The notes under the pieces are model-generated. The model saw nothing but the letters and a program-made list of their open reading frames with translations, searched no databases and was not told the DNA's origin. 64,000 bases of DNA from Gelatoporia subvermispora B (Eukaryota > Basidiomycota > Agaricomycetes > Polyporales > Gelatoporiaceae), in NCBI GenBank assembly GCA_000320605.2, contig KB445793.1, forward strand, positions 1,067,196-1,131,195. Direction: 5' to 3'. Each line of letters starts with the position of its first letter. The first letter of the stretch is position 1. Shown here piece after piece: positions 1-10,877 of the stretch. The position numbers and the translations under genes are program-made.

Positions 1-680
1 GCTTGCACACTGTCGTACTTGCTACAGACATATTCCCTCCCCGGGTATCTGCCATGTTCACTCGCAGGGGAGCAGCTGGGCTTAGGACTCTGTGCCTTGG
101 CGCTGGAACCCCAGCTCCGGGGACTGAGCCTGTATGGCGGTGGTTCGACGATGCAGCTCCAACACTCAACACTCGAGTATCTTGGATTCAGCGTGACGGC
201 CGGTACGGCCGGTACGTCCGCTTCACTCCTATCTTATTTTAGCGAGGTACTAACTCTTTGACACATGTAGCTGCTGATCTGCACATTGAGAAATGCACGT
301 CTTTACGCCGGCTGGACCTATGCATACCGGATTTGCTCATAACTGCTGCGACCTTCGCAGACGTGCTCGCACGCACAACTGCACCGCTTTTAGTAGACAT
401 ACGCATCGCAACCTCAGGATATGTTGTTCGATGGGACAGCGATTCCGCGACGCTGTCCACGCCTAAGTTCGGCACGTTAAAACGGGTTGTGCTTCGGCTC
501 GCAGTAGATCCAAAGAGCCTTTTATATACACTTCTGGAGCGAGCCATCCGGTCGGCTTTATCGGCGGTTGAGGAACGGTGTGCACTGGTGCTCACATCTG
601 GCCGTAGCGATCGATTCGAGACAATCCCTAGCATGGAGGCAAAAGTAGGTGGCAGCAGAGGTACACGGGCGAGTACGTAA
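1..680 (+). pseudogene. F-box/LRR-like gene B1, 3' part, frameshifted
   Basis: 3' part of a subfamily B F-box gene; the 5' part lies outside the window. It is recognised by its paralogue B2 on the minus strand (ends 18251): both contain the stretch WWFDDAAPTL (here WRWFDDAAPTL), then LGF, a short intron, and an exon starting AADLHxExCTxLxxLDLC. A perfect 7-bp tandem duplication (161-167 and 168-174) shifts the frame right after APTL, so the next stretch (LEYLGFSV) sits in another frame. Removing one unit would restore the paralogue frame, which identifies the lesion. The intron is about 212-270 (GTACGT to TGTAG). The exon after it runs in frame to a stop at 678-680. In intact members an F-box would recruit Skp1 and the leucine-rich part would bind substrates; this copy is probably dead unless the duplication is an assembly error. 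Confidence 0.72.
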
Positions 681-1775
681 TGTATCCTTTCTGCTATGTA
701 ACAAATCGGTACTGTATGGTTCGAGCTCTGCCTCAGTTGGCCATAATCTGGCCAAGAACATCTCGCCGATCGTGGCAGACAGTGATCGCGATCATCCCGT
801 CATATGAAGTCATCGATGTCGTCCGATATGATCGCTACGAGACGCACACCTGACGCAGACTCACCCAGTTCATCGAATGTCTGCAAGCTTGTGTCTCGCA
901 ATGTAACGCTCTATGCACGAGATCCTAGATCACATACGTTTGCGTTTGAGCTGCTGGCGCGTCGCCCACGACCCACCGTCGAAGGGCCTCCGGTGACTCT
1001 AGCGCCTACAAGTTCAACCGCTTCGCGTAAGGAGCAGCTGGAATTGCAGAAGAGAGGCCGCGCGTAATGTCACACGTTGCTGCGAGATACAACGTGCCAT
1101 ACTTGAATGAATGCATCTGGGATGGAGTAGAGGGACCGCGAATCTAGGCGTCAGCAGGGATAAGTTTCCATTCAGCCCGCCGCAGAGGTTACTACGTTCG
1201 CTAAACTGGAACATATAAAGGATACTAGTCGCAGACCAGGCAATCTTATTATAAGTCTCCCCTATATACTGTTCTCCATATGTTTGTCGTGAGGTCATTA
1301 CAAAATAATGGAGACTGTCGCATGCGCAGAAGCATGGTGAAGTTGTACGAAATATGCTAAACGGTGGATTGAATTCTCCATGTCGAGACTTGTGTGGTTG
1401 GTGATTGGTGAACGGGTGAATCAACACGCTCTTCTTTCAGGCGACATCTGTAGCTGCAACTTTATTATTTTGGCGCGCTCTACGATTACTAATGAGCGGG
1501 TACTTAGTTTTAGATCGGCGCACCAACAACCCCAAACTTGCGGGGCGCGAGATCGATCTTCCCTCTCCAGAGACGATGCATGATGCACAATCCAGCAGCT
1601 CAGATGCAGCGTGCGCAACCCACAATTCGGCCCCTGTGTTCACTGAAGTATTGACGCGGATAGCCACAGAAACGGGGATGGCCACCACCCGCAACGAAAT
1701 GCCGTAGAGTCATCGGCTGTAACCGCTCCTGCCTCTGAGGTCACTTTTCCTCATGGTTGTTATGGGGCTCAAGCC
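681..1775. other. Intergenic, with a diverged dispersed repeat
   Basis: I see no convincing gene. About 880-1095 resembles about 9575-9790 (shared blocks include GCGCGTCGCCCACG, then CCGTCGAA and TCCGGTGA, and a similar ending). Open frames here start at non-ATG codons or have no family resemblance. Confidence 0.45.
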
Positions 1776-3045
1776 GTGCATATCATTCCGCAGCTTCCGG
1801 CGGAAGTGCGGGACATGGTCCTCGATGAAGTTTGGAATCAAGGCGACCGAATGGGTATCAAGATGTGCAGCTTAGTTTGTCGCGCTTGGGTCACGCGCTG
1901 TCGGCACTGGCTCTTCCAAGATGTGAAGCTCACTGTACCTCGTCTCGTGGACCGCTTTGAGCAGGTGCTAATAGGTAACCCTGATATTGGGGCCTTCGTT
2001 CGATGCCTACACTTGGCGATCCCTGCTCCTGGATGGAATATTCCACTTGATGCTGGGCAGGATGAGGTCATCCGGACACTGACCTCGCGAGTTCCGAACT
2101 TGAGTCGGTTCGAGCTCAGCAGAGGGTGCATCATTGACCATACGACCCTACAACATCTATCTGGCATTCATCAACTCCATCTATCCACGCCGGAAGTATG
2201 CTCATGGTCCGCCTTACGTTCTTGGTTTCGCTCGATTCCAAACCTCGAGGTCATGGAGTTGGATGGTCTTCACTGCATCGATGACCCGGCGCTGTTAGGA
2301 ACGATCGACGGGGTCAAAGATGTCGCGATCCTTCCTCAATTAAAAAAACTCGTGGTCTTTGCGTACGAAGGTTGGGCATATACTATGGACGTCATGGACA
2401 TTATCATGTCCGGTTCAATCAAGCCCACAATTAAACATCTCGAGATATCTGGACTGCAAGTCCAGCATCCGCATCGGGAGGCACAGTGGCTCGCGGACAT
2501 CACTCCTTCGGTCGAGTTTCTCCAGCTTCACCTCGAATCAGAGTTTATTCCCTCAAGTGAGTTCCCATCAGGAGCTGTGCTTGAAGTATCCGTACTGATG
2601 CAGATGCCCGCTTGCAGTACCCTTCCATGCATTTGTTTCGTGTCGGTATCTCCATACACTTGACCTGGAAGTCGACTGTACCAAGGAGGTGGAGGAGGCC
2701 TTTGCGATGGAAGTTCAAGTACTATCTCACATCACTGCTCCCAGTCTGCGAATTCTGCGCCTTTCCCACCGTATGATCTACGAACCGGTGAAAGAGCTGT
2801 CGGCAGAACCGAGCTGGAAACCATTGGTCGCAATATTGTCGATGTCGAAGTTTCCGACCTTGCAAGAACTTCGCTTTTTATTCTACCAGCCGTCGTTTCC
2901 GCTGGATTTCTCATCCCCTCCGAATCCTCGCAGCCTTTTCGAAGAGATCAGAAAGGCACTCCCTGACTACAGTTCCCGGGGTGTGCTCAAGCTCCCTCAA
3001 GAACCAGAGATAGTCGGCGACGAGAGGGATGTTATTGCTGGGTAG
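1776..3045 (+). CDS. F-box protein A1 (subfamily A), start uncertain
   Basis: Two coding exons joined over an intron at 2557-2617 (GTGAGT to TGCAG); the joined frame is about 402 codons. The N-terminus has an F-box-like start (LPAEVRDMVLDEVW followed by CSLVCRAW and RCRHWLF), then irregular leucine-rich repeats (LSRFELS, LEVMELDG, LKKLVVFA, LQLHLES, LHTLDLEV, LRILRLSH) and ends near SSRGVLKLPQEPEIVGDE. Such proteins usually act as substrate adaptors of SCF ubiquitin ligases; substrate unknown. The splice was confirmed against A2 (minus, ends 20175), which has the same intron position. The frame is open upstream of 1776 but holds no ATG back to a stop near 1644; the first in-frame ATG is 1815, inside the F-box. 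A non-coding or tiny first exon is the likeliest explanation, so the real 5' end is unresolved. Confidence 0.72.
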
Positions 3046-3770
3046 GATAATATATTGCCCCCGTCCCACACGAATACTTTTGACTCTCATTACAAGTAAA
3101 TGTTGTATCGTCCCTTTCTGCATCTCTCTCATGCAGGTCTTAGTTCTCGTTACAGTACATACATCCCCCCCCCCCCCTACTTTCCTATACTATTTCTTGT
3201 CATCAGACTTGTCGAAAACTTTCTATGCACCGCTATCCTTCCCTTTATTCAGACAATCACATTATATGTAAACCCAAATTGCAGCTTCTTCTCCAAGCCA
3301 ATGCCTCGCGTTGGATCTCGACATCGTGAGTGCCTTCGGGTACTCTGAGGGTTTCAGCAGACTCAAACACTCAATAAAACGCCCTGTAGCGTAAGTCACA
3401 TGAGCCAGCTGTTATTTATACTGAGGAAACCGACCCCCGGCAGCGTTGGCTTTCACGGTGTAGTCCACCCCGATGCTATTCGTACTTCGCGAAGTGCGGG
3501 TGCAGCCGTGGCATATAACTAACCCGACTCAGTGTCACCGGATAGCCACGCGCGTCCATGAACAACTCAGTTAGTCTTATAACCAGATCAACCAACTGTG
3601 GTATACAACGTTACGTACTCTGATCCATTGCAATTCGAGCCATACATACACGAGGGTCCCGAAGCTACCTATCGCACGCCCGTCGTCCTCGAAACATCGC
3701 AGATTACACCAGGCCAAGCTATACAAGAAGTCGGTGCGCTAAGCCCAGAGCGCGGTGTGGGCGACGTCAG
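3046..3770. other. Intergenic, with a 13-base poly(C) tract
   Basis: No gene recognised. It contains an uninterrupted run of 13 C at 3165-3177. The open frame ending at 3828 has no resemblance to a known family, and its last part overlaps the protease tail relic. Confidence 0.4.
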
Positions 3771-3797
3771 AGTTGGTCGTCGCGGTCGTGAACGGCG
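3771..3797 (-). pseudogene. 27-nt relic of an aspartic protease 3' end
   Basis: 27 bases match exactly the last coding bases of both aspartic protease genes in this window (the minus-strand copy at 6009-6035 and the plus-strand copy just before 12444). They encode the end of the C-terminal motif PFTTATTN. No more of the protease is visible beyond it. It lies only 10 bp downstream of F-box C1 on the same strand, the same gene order as in the complete left arm. A 27-base exact match is too long for chance at this scale, so it is probably a recombination or conversion footprint. Confidence 0.6.
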
Positions 3798-3807
3798 CAT
3801 TCACCCA

Positions 3808-5348
3808 TCAGCTGTTACCACTGGATGAGCTTCCGGTGTCCACCGCTGTTGACCACCTGCCATCATCCGATTTTTCAAGGCATTCCCATATCATGGAGTC
3901 CTCCCCATGATCCATTTTGACATAATCAGAGACTTGAAACCGCAGTCTTCCGCTCTGAGCGAATGTACGAAGCTGCCGTTCTATCTCCGATGCCAGTATC
4001 GAAATCTCTGGGCGTTTAGCCCTGCGGATGAGGAAAGGATTAAGGGGTTGGAATCGCACAGTCAGCGATTGGACATGTGCGAATGCGGTCTGGAGAATAC
4101 GGGTAATATTCATCCAGTCATCCGACTGTAGCCTGGCCACGTCATCAATAAATAGTCTGATGATGAGGTACCTCACGTCGCGAGTAATCTGAGTAAGCCA
4201 GGAGAACATGGAGGACAGTGCCGTTTCGGTATACTCTTCCCAATCCGGGATTAATTCGACCTCGTAGAATCGTATGCAAGGGTCAAGCCTGTCCAAATAG
4301 ACTGCCTCTCTGCTGATCAGTCGATGGCTGAGCCCACACGTAGGGAGACCTACGATCGTCGTCGTCGTCCTCCTCGTCGACATCCGTATATTTGTACTCG
4401 GGATGCTTGCTTAACATAAATCGCGTGCGCTGCATTGACATTTGACGGACCGTCCCCACCGCGTTGTTTGCCCGACACTCAGATCGATCTCTGGCGAACG
4501 CGAAGTACCAGCTATGAAGATTCTGTGGAAGTCTGACACGAGTTCCGGGAAGCTCGTCACGCCGACCTCGTCTAGATAAGGAGCAGGACTGACGACGTTG
4601 CTGATTGCGGGATGCGCTTCGCGAGGATCGTCGTACACTGTTCGTCGGAGGAAGATTTTCCGGATCCGTGGCAGCGCTTGGAGTACTTCGCGGAATTCGG
4701 CCCATGACCGGAATATGGACATGCAAAGCTGCAGAAACTCCAGCTTCGAGAAGTGCCGGGCTAATCGGGGTGTGACTATGAAAGAATAGCTGTCGATGTC
4801 CAGATAGGTCAAGTTGACAAGCTTGGAGCAGAGCCCGTAGACGATCTCCTCGTCTGATGTGTCCTCCCAAATGAGTGCATTGAGATCCGCATGGGTATCG
4901 CGGTCACGGGGTTGTATACCAGGCTTTATGAGCGGCCGCTCTACGATGGGCTCGTCTTGATCGTCCTCGGAAGGTAAGAATTGCATGGATTCAAAGGTGA
5001 AATGCAGGGTCTTGACACACGGCCCAATTTCGGGTATCCAGTGTATGAGTGCGACGAACGAGCGAAAGCGGCTGGAGGCGACACGTTGATGGTCGTGGAG
5101 ATCGAGTACTTCGGCCCAACGGTGGTACCGGACTCGAATCAGCCAGTCCCGGCACGTCAAAGCGAGCGGCGAGAGCGGCGAAGGCTCGCCACGTCTGACG
5201 ACAGAAGTGTCTGCAATCTTGTCGATAATTTGATCGCACAGCTCGGGAGGGAGCCGCGGTCTAGTTAATGCAGCTGCGTTGGGAGTGAGCTGTCAAGGTA
5301 CACGCGTTGGGTGAGGAGCAGACCGTTGGTAGTGAGATATTCGCCCAT
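3808..5348 (-). pseudogene. F-box protein C1 (subfamily C), frameshifted
   Basis: Three-exon subfamily C gene. Exon 1 is 25 nt (5348-5324, MGEYLTTN), then an intron 5274-5323, exon 2 starting RPRLPPELCDQIIDKI (F-box) with CRDWLIRVRYHRW, the LVNLTYLDID and LEFLQLC repeats and APYLDEVGVTSFPEL. An acidic tract (EEDDDDD) precedes an intron at 4308-4353, and exon 3 begins AVYLDRLDP. Compared with intact C3, one base is missing near 4455, between IDLSVGQTTRWG and RQMSMQRTRFMLS. The main frame therefore stops early and the C-terminal third is out of frame. Everything else, including both introns, is preserved, so inactivation looks recent. Its neighbour is the minus-strand aspartic protease; together they form the left arm of an inverted duplication. 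Confidence 0.78.
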
Positions 5349-6006
5349 CGTCTTGAATGGCGGTGCCTCGATGGGCGTGCCACCAGGCTGTTCACCGTGC
5401 CGGTCAGACAGTCAAAGGCAGGAGAAGTGGTCCAGTATAGCGACAAAGGAGTGAGACGAGATCGCTCTGAAGACGAATAAAAACAAGGACGCCTTTATGA
5501 GCAATCACTAGCCGAATATGCGATATCAGTGATGAGCTCCGACGAAATGCCAGCTGACAGCATAACAGAGCCACAGACAATGCTTCGAGGTATTGTGCAG
5601 TCCATACATTCTCTGAGCCAAAAGTTGTGAGAAAGACCCAAGACCGAAACCAATTGTCCACCTTACGGAGAAGTTCGTCTCGTACCGTTGGAGTTCTATG
5701 CACTGCGTGATATCTCGCAGGCTGCGACCCCGGAGTCTGGGGCGGTATTTTGCCGGCCCGGATCGAGTGGCGCCAACAGGATCCCCGGAAAGCTCCCTGG
5801 TAGTTAGCACGAGACCTCCACACAGACCGACACGTCCAGCTTAATCGTACAAATCCGTGTTGACCATCATTGAAATCCGACTGTACAGAGCTACACAAGG
5901 GTCCAATCTACCTCCATCATACATCCGCCATCCTCAGGCCAATCGATCAGCACAAATCCAAGCCAAATTCCACGTCAGTCCATCAAGCCTCGAACAGAGC
6001 GCGCGC
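5349..6006. other. Left-arm region between protease and F-box C1
   Basis: No gene seen. About 5810-6006 matches the 3' flank of the right-arm protease (12445-12650), and about 5349-5430 matches the 5' flank of F-box copies C2 and C3. The roughly 370 bp in between (about 5440-5800) has no counterpart in the right arm. Confidence 0.5.
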
Positions 6007-7606
6007 TCAGTTGGTCGTCGCGGTCGTGAACGGCGTGTTCGCAATCCCGACCTGCTCGTTGCCCGTGTCGAACACGCTGTAGAAGCGCTGCAGCCACGCA
6101 AAGCCGTCTGCGCAGCACGTGTGTCAGCCCGCCTCATGCCGAGATACGAAAGAGGGGACGCACTGATGAAGTCGAGGCCCTGGCCGCTCGGCGAGCCGAG
6201 GTCGCTCGCGACGAGGTAGATCTTGCCCTCCTCGCCGCCGATCACCGAGTTGAGCGCGCGCGGCCAGATCTGCGCGTTCGCCGTGAACTCGAACGTCGTG
6301 TCCCCGATCGCGAAGAACATCGACTGCAAGTCGTCGAACTGGCTCTCCGTCAGCGACAGCAGGCCCGTCGTCCTACGAGGCGCGGCGCGGCGCCGTCAGC
6401 ATCCACATCAGCGCACGGGCAGAAACGACTTACTGGTCCTCGGTCGCGCCGGTCGCCTGCTGGTACGCCTGGAACGCGTCCGTCGCGAGCAGCAGGAGCG
6501 TCGTGCCCGTGTCGACGATGCCCGCCGAGCCCGAGAGCAGCTGCGTGCTCTCGCCGTAGCTCACGTCCTGGTCGATGCCCCAGTACATCGACGCGGGGGA
6601 CGTGCTCGTGATCGGCACGAACGTCACATCGCCCGAGATCCTAAACAAGCAACGCGCACGTCGATCAGCGATCGCCCGCGCCAAAGCAAACAAGAGACGC
6701 CACAGTGAGCGGCAAGACGCACTTGCTCGTGTCCGTCCCGCCAAACGTGAGCTCGCCGTTGAGCTCACCCTCGCTGGTAGTGGGCTGGAAGAAGATCCCG
6801 AGGCTGTCCTCTTCGATCGTGCCCTGCGCGAACAAGTTGTCCGTGACCGTCGGGACGGTGGACGTGCCAGAGACGGTGCCCGAGGTGAGGTCGGTGGGGC
6901 CGACGCCGAGGATGCCGTCGACGCCCTGGAAGCCCTGCGACTGCGTCGCGACGCCGATGGACTGCTGCTGGATGACGAGGCCGGGCGCGATGGTGACCTC
7001 GTCGGTGAACTCGGTGCCCGAGAACGAGCCCGAGCCGTAGCTCACGTTCTAGGCAGAGGTGAGTGCACAGAGACGAGGATCGAACAGAGTGAGGACGTAC
7101 GACGCTCTTGCCGGTGCTCTGGCTCGTGCTGGTCTGCACGTACTGCTGGTCGGCGCCGACCCACGTGTTGGAACTGCCTATATGCGCGTCTCAGCACGCA
7201 TACACCCGCTTCTCGGGAGCTGATGCAACTCGCCGGTGTCAATGAGGAGCGTGTACTGCGTAGCGGGGCTTCCGACGCCGACCGACGCCGTATAGGTCAC
7301 GCCCGCGTCAGTGACATCCACGCCCCCGCTGTCGGTGCCCGTGCCAGAGCCTCCCGAGGGCGGGGCGGGCGCCGGGGTCGAGCCCGGAGCGGGGTCAGCG
7401 GCGTCGCCGCCCTCGCCGTGACGGTGGTGGTGGTGATGGTAGTGGCGGCGAGCGCGACGGGACTCGCGGAACGCGCGGGGCCCGTGCGGGTGGAGGCCCT
7501 GCACGATCTTCTGGGCACGCTCGCGGTCGCGCGCGATGAGCTCGCGCGCGCTGCCAAAGGTGAAGTGGGCCGCGAAGGGGAGGGACTTGACGACCACGTG
7601 TGGCAT
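6007..7606 (-). CDS. Aspartic protease, polyporopepsin-like (left copy)
   Basis: Pepsin-type (family A1) aspartic endopeptidase, 430 aa from six exons; introns 7178-7233, 7049-7100, 6641-6722, 6373-6433 and 6108-6163. Both catalytic motifs are present: DTGSSNTW, formed across intron 1, and DTGTTLLLL. The flap YGSGSFSGTE, VDGILGVGP and the C-terminal FYSVFDTGNEQVGIA match the polyporopepsin family. The N-terminus (MPHVVVKSLPF...) has no hydrophobic signal core and carries an unusual histidine run (HYHHHHHRH), so export by the classical route is not evident. Intron 1 begins GCGAGT instead of GTGAGT, a GC-AG intron; reading through it hits a stop after about 20 codons. The mature part differs from the right copy by only a few residues, while the first exon differs strongly. 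A TATA box lies about 80 bp upstream. Confidence 0.9.
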
Positions 7607-7683
7607 TCTTTATGGCGTGTTGTGGTCAGAGGATGCTGCGGGTGGAGAGGGAGCGTGGAGACGTCGGAGGGGATGCAGGGGGC

Positions 7684-7690
7684 TTATATA
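7684..7690 (-). promoter_or_regulatory. TATA box of left protease
   Basis: TATATAA on the minus strand, followed by AGCC as in the right-arm promoter (CATATAAGCC). The homology between the arms extends past this element to about 7740. Confidence 0.5.
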
Positions 7691-8054
7691 GGGTATGATA
7701 GAGGCCATGTGCGTCATGCGCTGAAGAAGTTCGCTAGAAAGAGATAGACAACAGAAAGAACAGAAGCAGATATAAATATCCTCCTTGGGCGGCGTGTCTG
7801 TCCTACGCAAGTATTGTCTTGTCTGAGCGATGCGCGGCCCCGTAGGTGAACAAGCGGTGTCATCTTTGCATTTGTTCATCACAAGCATGCCAGAGTGTTG
7901 CCAGGTTCTAGACGAGAGTCGAGACGAAGCATTCTCGAGGCGCAGATGCCGTGTGTATTGTAAAGCATACAATTGGCGGTACTGAGGCAACCGGCTCGGT
8001 ACAGTGTGATCAGCCTAGAGACGAAGCCTTCTGCTGTCTTCAACGTTGTCGGAT

Positions 8055-8083
8055 TGAGTCCGTGAAATCATTTCACGGACTCA
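8055..8083. repeat. 29-nt perfect palindrome (hairpin)
   Basis: A 14-nt arm (TGAGTCCGTGAAAT), a single central C, then the exact reverse complement of the arm. It could form a hairpin with almost no loop or be a symmetric binding site. No gene is adjacent, and the flanking bases do not extend the pairing. Confidence 0.75.
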
Positions 8084-9574
8084 GGGACGAGCGAGACGTG
8101 CGCACGTGTGCGAACGCGTCAACATATGCAAATAACGCGAGCGCAAGATTTTCGCGTAGCCTCCTGTCGCCCCGCGCACGTTCTCGCGCTGCGCTGCTGT
8201 GTTCATCCGCTGGGTTCACCCCTCGCACTTCTCGCAATTCTTCTCTTGGCGTTCTCGAGCTCTGGACGCTCGAAAGGCCTGTATCTGGGTTCTGGGCTGG
8301 GTGGGCATACCGGTGACCTGTCTTTGCTCAAGCTCGGACGACTGGAGCGGCGTATCAAACCATAACTGCGCCACTTGCCTATGACACTTCAAAGGGGCTG
8401 CTTCCATTCCGATTGGACCAAAAGAGATCCGATACATATACCACAATTGTGAAATATCACGAAAGGAGCTCGTGCTTTCACGACGGACACACTCTACGCT
8501 CTGGAGGGCACAAAGTTGGCGACGTGGGACTCCTCTCGCGCTTCCATTTCGCAGAAACGCACTCGGGCTCTCTTGTGTCATATTGCTGTGGATATTGTCG
8601 AGCAATTCCGCGGTACACCCTGCCACGTCCACTCGTGCGAGCGGGACGTGGCTAGATGGGCATCTGGGTGGCTTGCGTTCACGCAAGCTCAAGAAGCGAT
8701 CCGGGATTCCAGTGGCATATTGAACTAAGACTGCGCAATTCGGCGGCGACACTCGATAAGGACTGCTTCCATTCAAACTCTGGTAATACAGGACGGCTGG
8801 TAGTGCACGATCCTCTGGCATCACGCAAGGCGACAGGAAACCGCTGCGCAGCGGACATACGGTTTTGACGTCTTTCCATCTCACATCAACATAGATGGCG
8901 TTTCTTGGGTTTATCGGTCAGGTTTACGCATCCCGCTGACCTTACTGGTGCGACCACGGTGGTGTTCTCCGAAGTTCGTCTATATATCTTGCTTATGCTG
9001 GACATGAGTCCGTCCGGCACTCGGAGCTCGGTTCCCAGCCTCGGCTTTGTCTCTGTGGAAGCTTCGTTGCATCTGCGCCTCGGCGTCACACCGGCCGGGA
9101 AGACCGTCGGCGATGGCTCAATGCCGCAGCTTTCTGACGGACTCGCGGCTGTGCAGCCTCTTCTACGCCAGCATGAGGCCCTCGCATATCAATCAGAACG
9201 CATCGTCACCAATACACGAATAGCCCTCTGCGCGCGCGAGGCGTTCCCTTCCTCTGCCAGCCTGTGCAACTCCGCCCGAGGCTGCTCTTCTCCCCTTTCT
9301 GCGTGCCATTGGCGGCGTACGGATCTTGGGCGTGGGACGCCACGACGCTTCTCGAACGCCGCAGGCGTCATGCTGGGCTTCTCCGCGCGGTGTGGCGCGA
9401 GCGCGGGCGATCATCGATCACATGCGGATCGAGCTTGGCGCCAATTGTAGCAGATCCCGACTCGAAGATCCCGCGGGACCACCGATCTTATGCAAGGAGC
9501 GCGCGCCCTGTCACACGAAGCCGTCAACGCCGTTTGAAATCGGCGCTACGGCCGCGCGGCTGACGCGCAAACAG

Positions 9575-9790
9575 GTTCGTTCAATTCATATAACATGTCC
9601 AGAACTCGGGTGTCGCGACGCAACGCCAGCGAGCGTTGGCGTCGATTTTGCGGGCGCGTCGCCCACGGGCCGCCGTCGAACGACGTCCGGTGAATCATAC
9701 GCCAGCAGTCGTCTCGCAGAGCGAATAGCTGTGAAGCGGGAGGGGAGTGACTGCGCATAACGTCATGCATCGTTGCAAGATGTGTGCCCA
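9575..9790. repeat. Dispersed diverged repeat, second copy
   Basis: Resembles about 880-1095 in the same orientation; shared blocks are GCGCGTCGCCCACG, CCGTCGAA, TCCGGTGA and a similar closing segment. No open frame is conserved between the copies, so I treat it as non-coding repeat DNA. Confidence 0.4.
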
Positions 9791-10793
9791 GAAAGAAGGT
9801 CTGACTACTGACGACTATGTTTGGGCCCCTGCGAGCCTCGGGGTGGATCGAATTTGAACATTACGACAAGTGCACCCGACCCGGTGCTTCTCTTCCTCGG
9901 CCCAGGGACAGTGGAGGGTAGGCCACTTGCGCGAGGGGCTGCTGGGAAGATGGGAACGTATGCAGGCATGGAGCGAGGAAGGACGGTGGATACGAGCGAG
10001 GTGACGAGGTGCAGGATGGTGCCGGTGCGTCAGCAGAGGGCACGCGGGACGCAGTTGTCATATGCGGCAGACAACCACTGGCAGGCGGCGGCTCTGGGCT
10101 CCTCGCTCGTGCGCGTGCTGCGGACGGGCCGCTCTGGGTGGGGGGCCGAATTTGACGGATGCGATTGGCCCGGGTGGCGCAGGCGATCTTTCTTGCCTAT
10201 TCGGGCTTATCACTCGTCTCGCTCGGCACCGACGCTTGCCTCGCGCACATATCCTGCCTGTCCTCGTGCGCTCCCAGGCTCCCTACCCTGCCGGCGGTGC
10301 GCACTCGCTATTGTGGCGCGCCGGGTGAACGCATCGCCCGGCGCCGCAGCGAGGGGGCATGCGGATTCGCCCTGCTTGGCTGATATCACTCGCTCGCCGC
10401 GCCGCGGCGGATGGATTGGAGTTTGCGCAGGTATGTTCCCAGCGGATGTCGTGCGATTGCGGATGCGGACGCTGCGGCCCACCGGGGGCTGTATGATATG
10501 GTGTGAGTATATCGTCTAGGCTCTGGCAGTACTCTGGCATGATGGGCATGATTGTTGTGACGGATCCGGAGATGGCGCTGCCTGTTCGTCAGCGAAGCCG
10601 CGCATAGCCCAGGCGACGAGGAGCGAGAAGGTCTGCGCAGAACAGGCACACGGCCCCAGGTGGATATTCATAGCTGCTTCTGTTGTTTCTGTTGTCTGCC
10701 TCTTCCCAGCGAGCTTCTTCACCGGATGACGCACATGGCCTCTGTCATCAGCTTCTGCCCCTCCCCGCCACTATCACAACCCATATAAGCCTC

Positions 10794-10798
10794 CTCTT
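10794..10798 (+). promoter_or_regulatory. TATA box of right protease
   Basis: TATAA within CATATAAGCC, about 80 bp before the start codon, matching the position in the left copy. Upstream of it, the block GATGACGCACATGGCCTCT is shared with the left arm. Confidence 0.5.
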
Positions 10799-10877
10799 GC
10801 AACCCATCCGACGTATCCACTTTCTCCTCTACACTCACACGACTTTCCGAACACACCTCACTCGTAACGCGTGAACA

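Larger units (their letters stand above)
7745..10695. other. Gene-poor spacer of the inverted duplication
   Basis: No gene I can support. The long open frames here (8216-8884 minus, 8905-9450 plus, 9821-10519 plus) start at non-ATG codons or are GC-rich without family resemblance. It contains a 29-nt perfect palindrome (8055-8083), two diverged copies of a sequence around the shared CTGCTTCCATTC (about 8350-8410 and 8725-8790), and a repeat at about 9575-9790 related to about 880-1095. Confidence 0.5.

Noticed and set aside
8216..8884. 222-codon minus-strand open frame in the spacer
   Set aside because: It starts at GTG, spans two diverged repeat segments and shows no family motif; probably chance in GC-rich DNA.
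8905..10519. Long plus-strand frames (181, 144 and 232 codons)
   Set aside because: Arg/Gly/Ala-rich composition typical of GC-rich shadow frames, overlapping frames on both strands and no recognisable domain.
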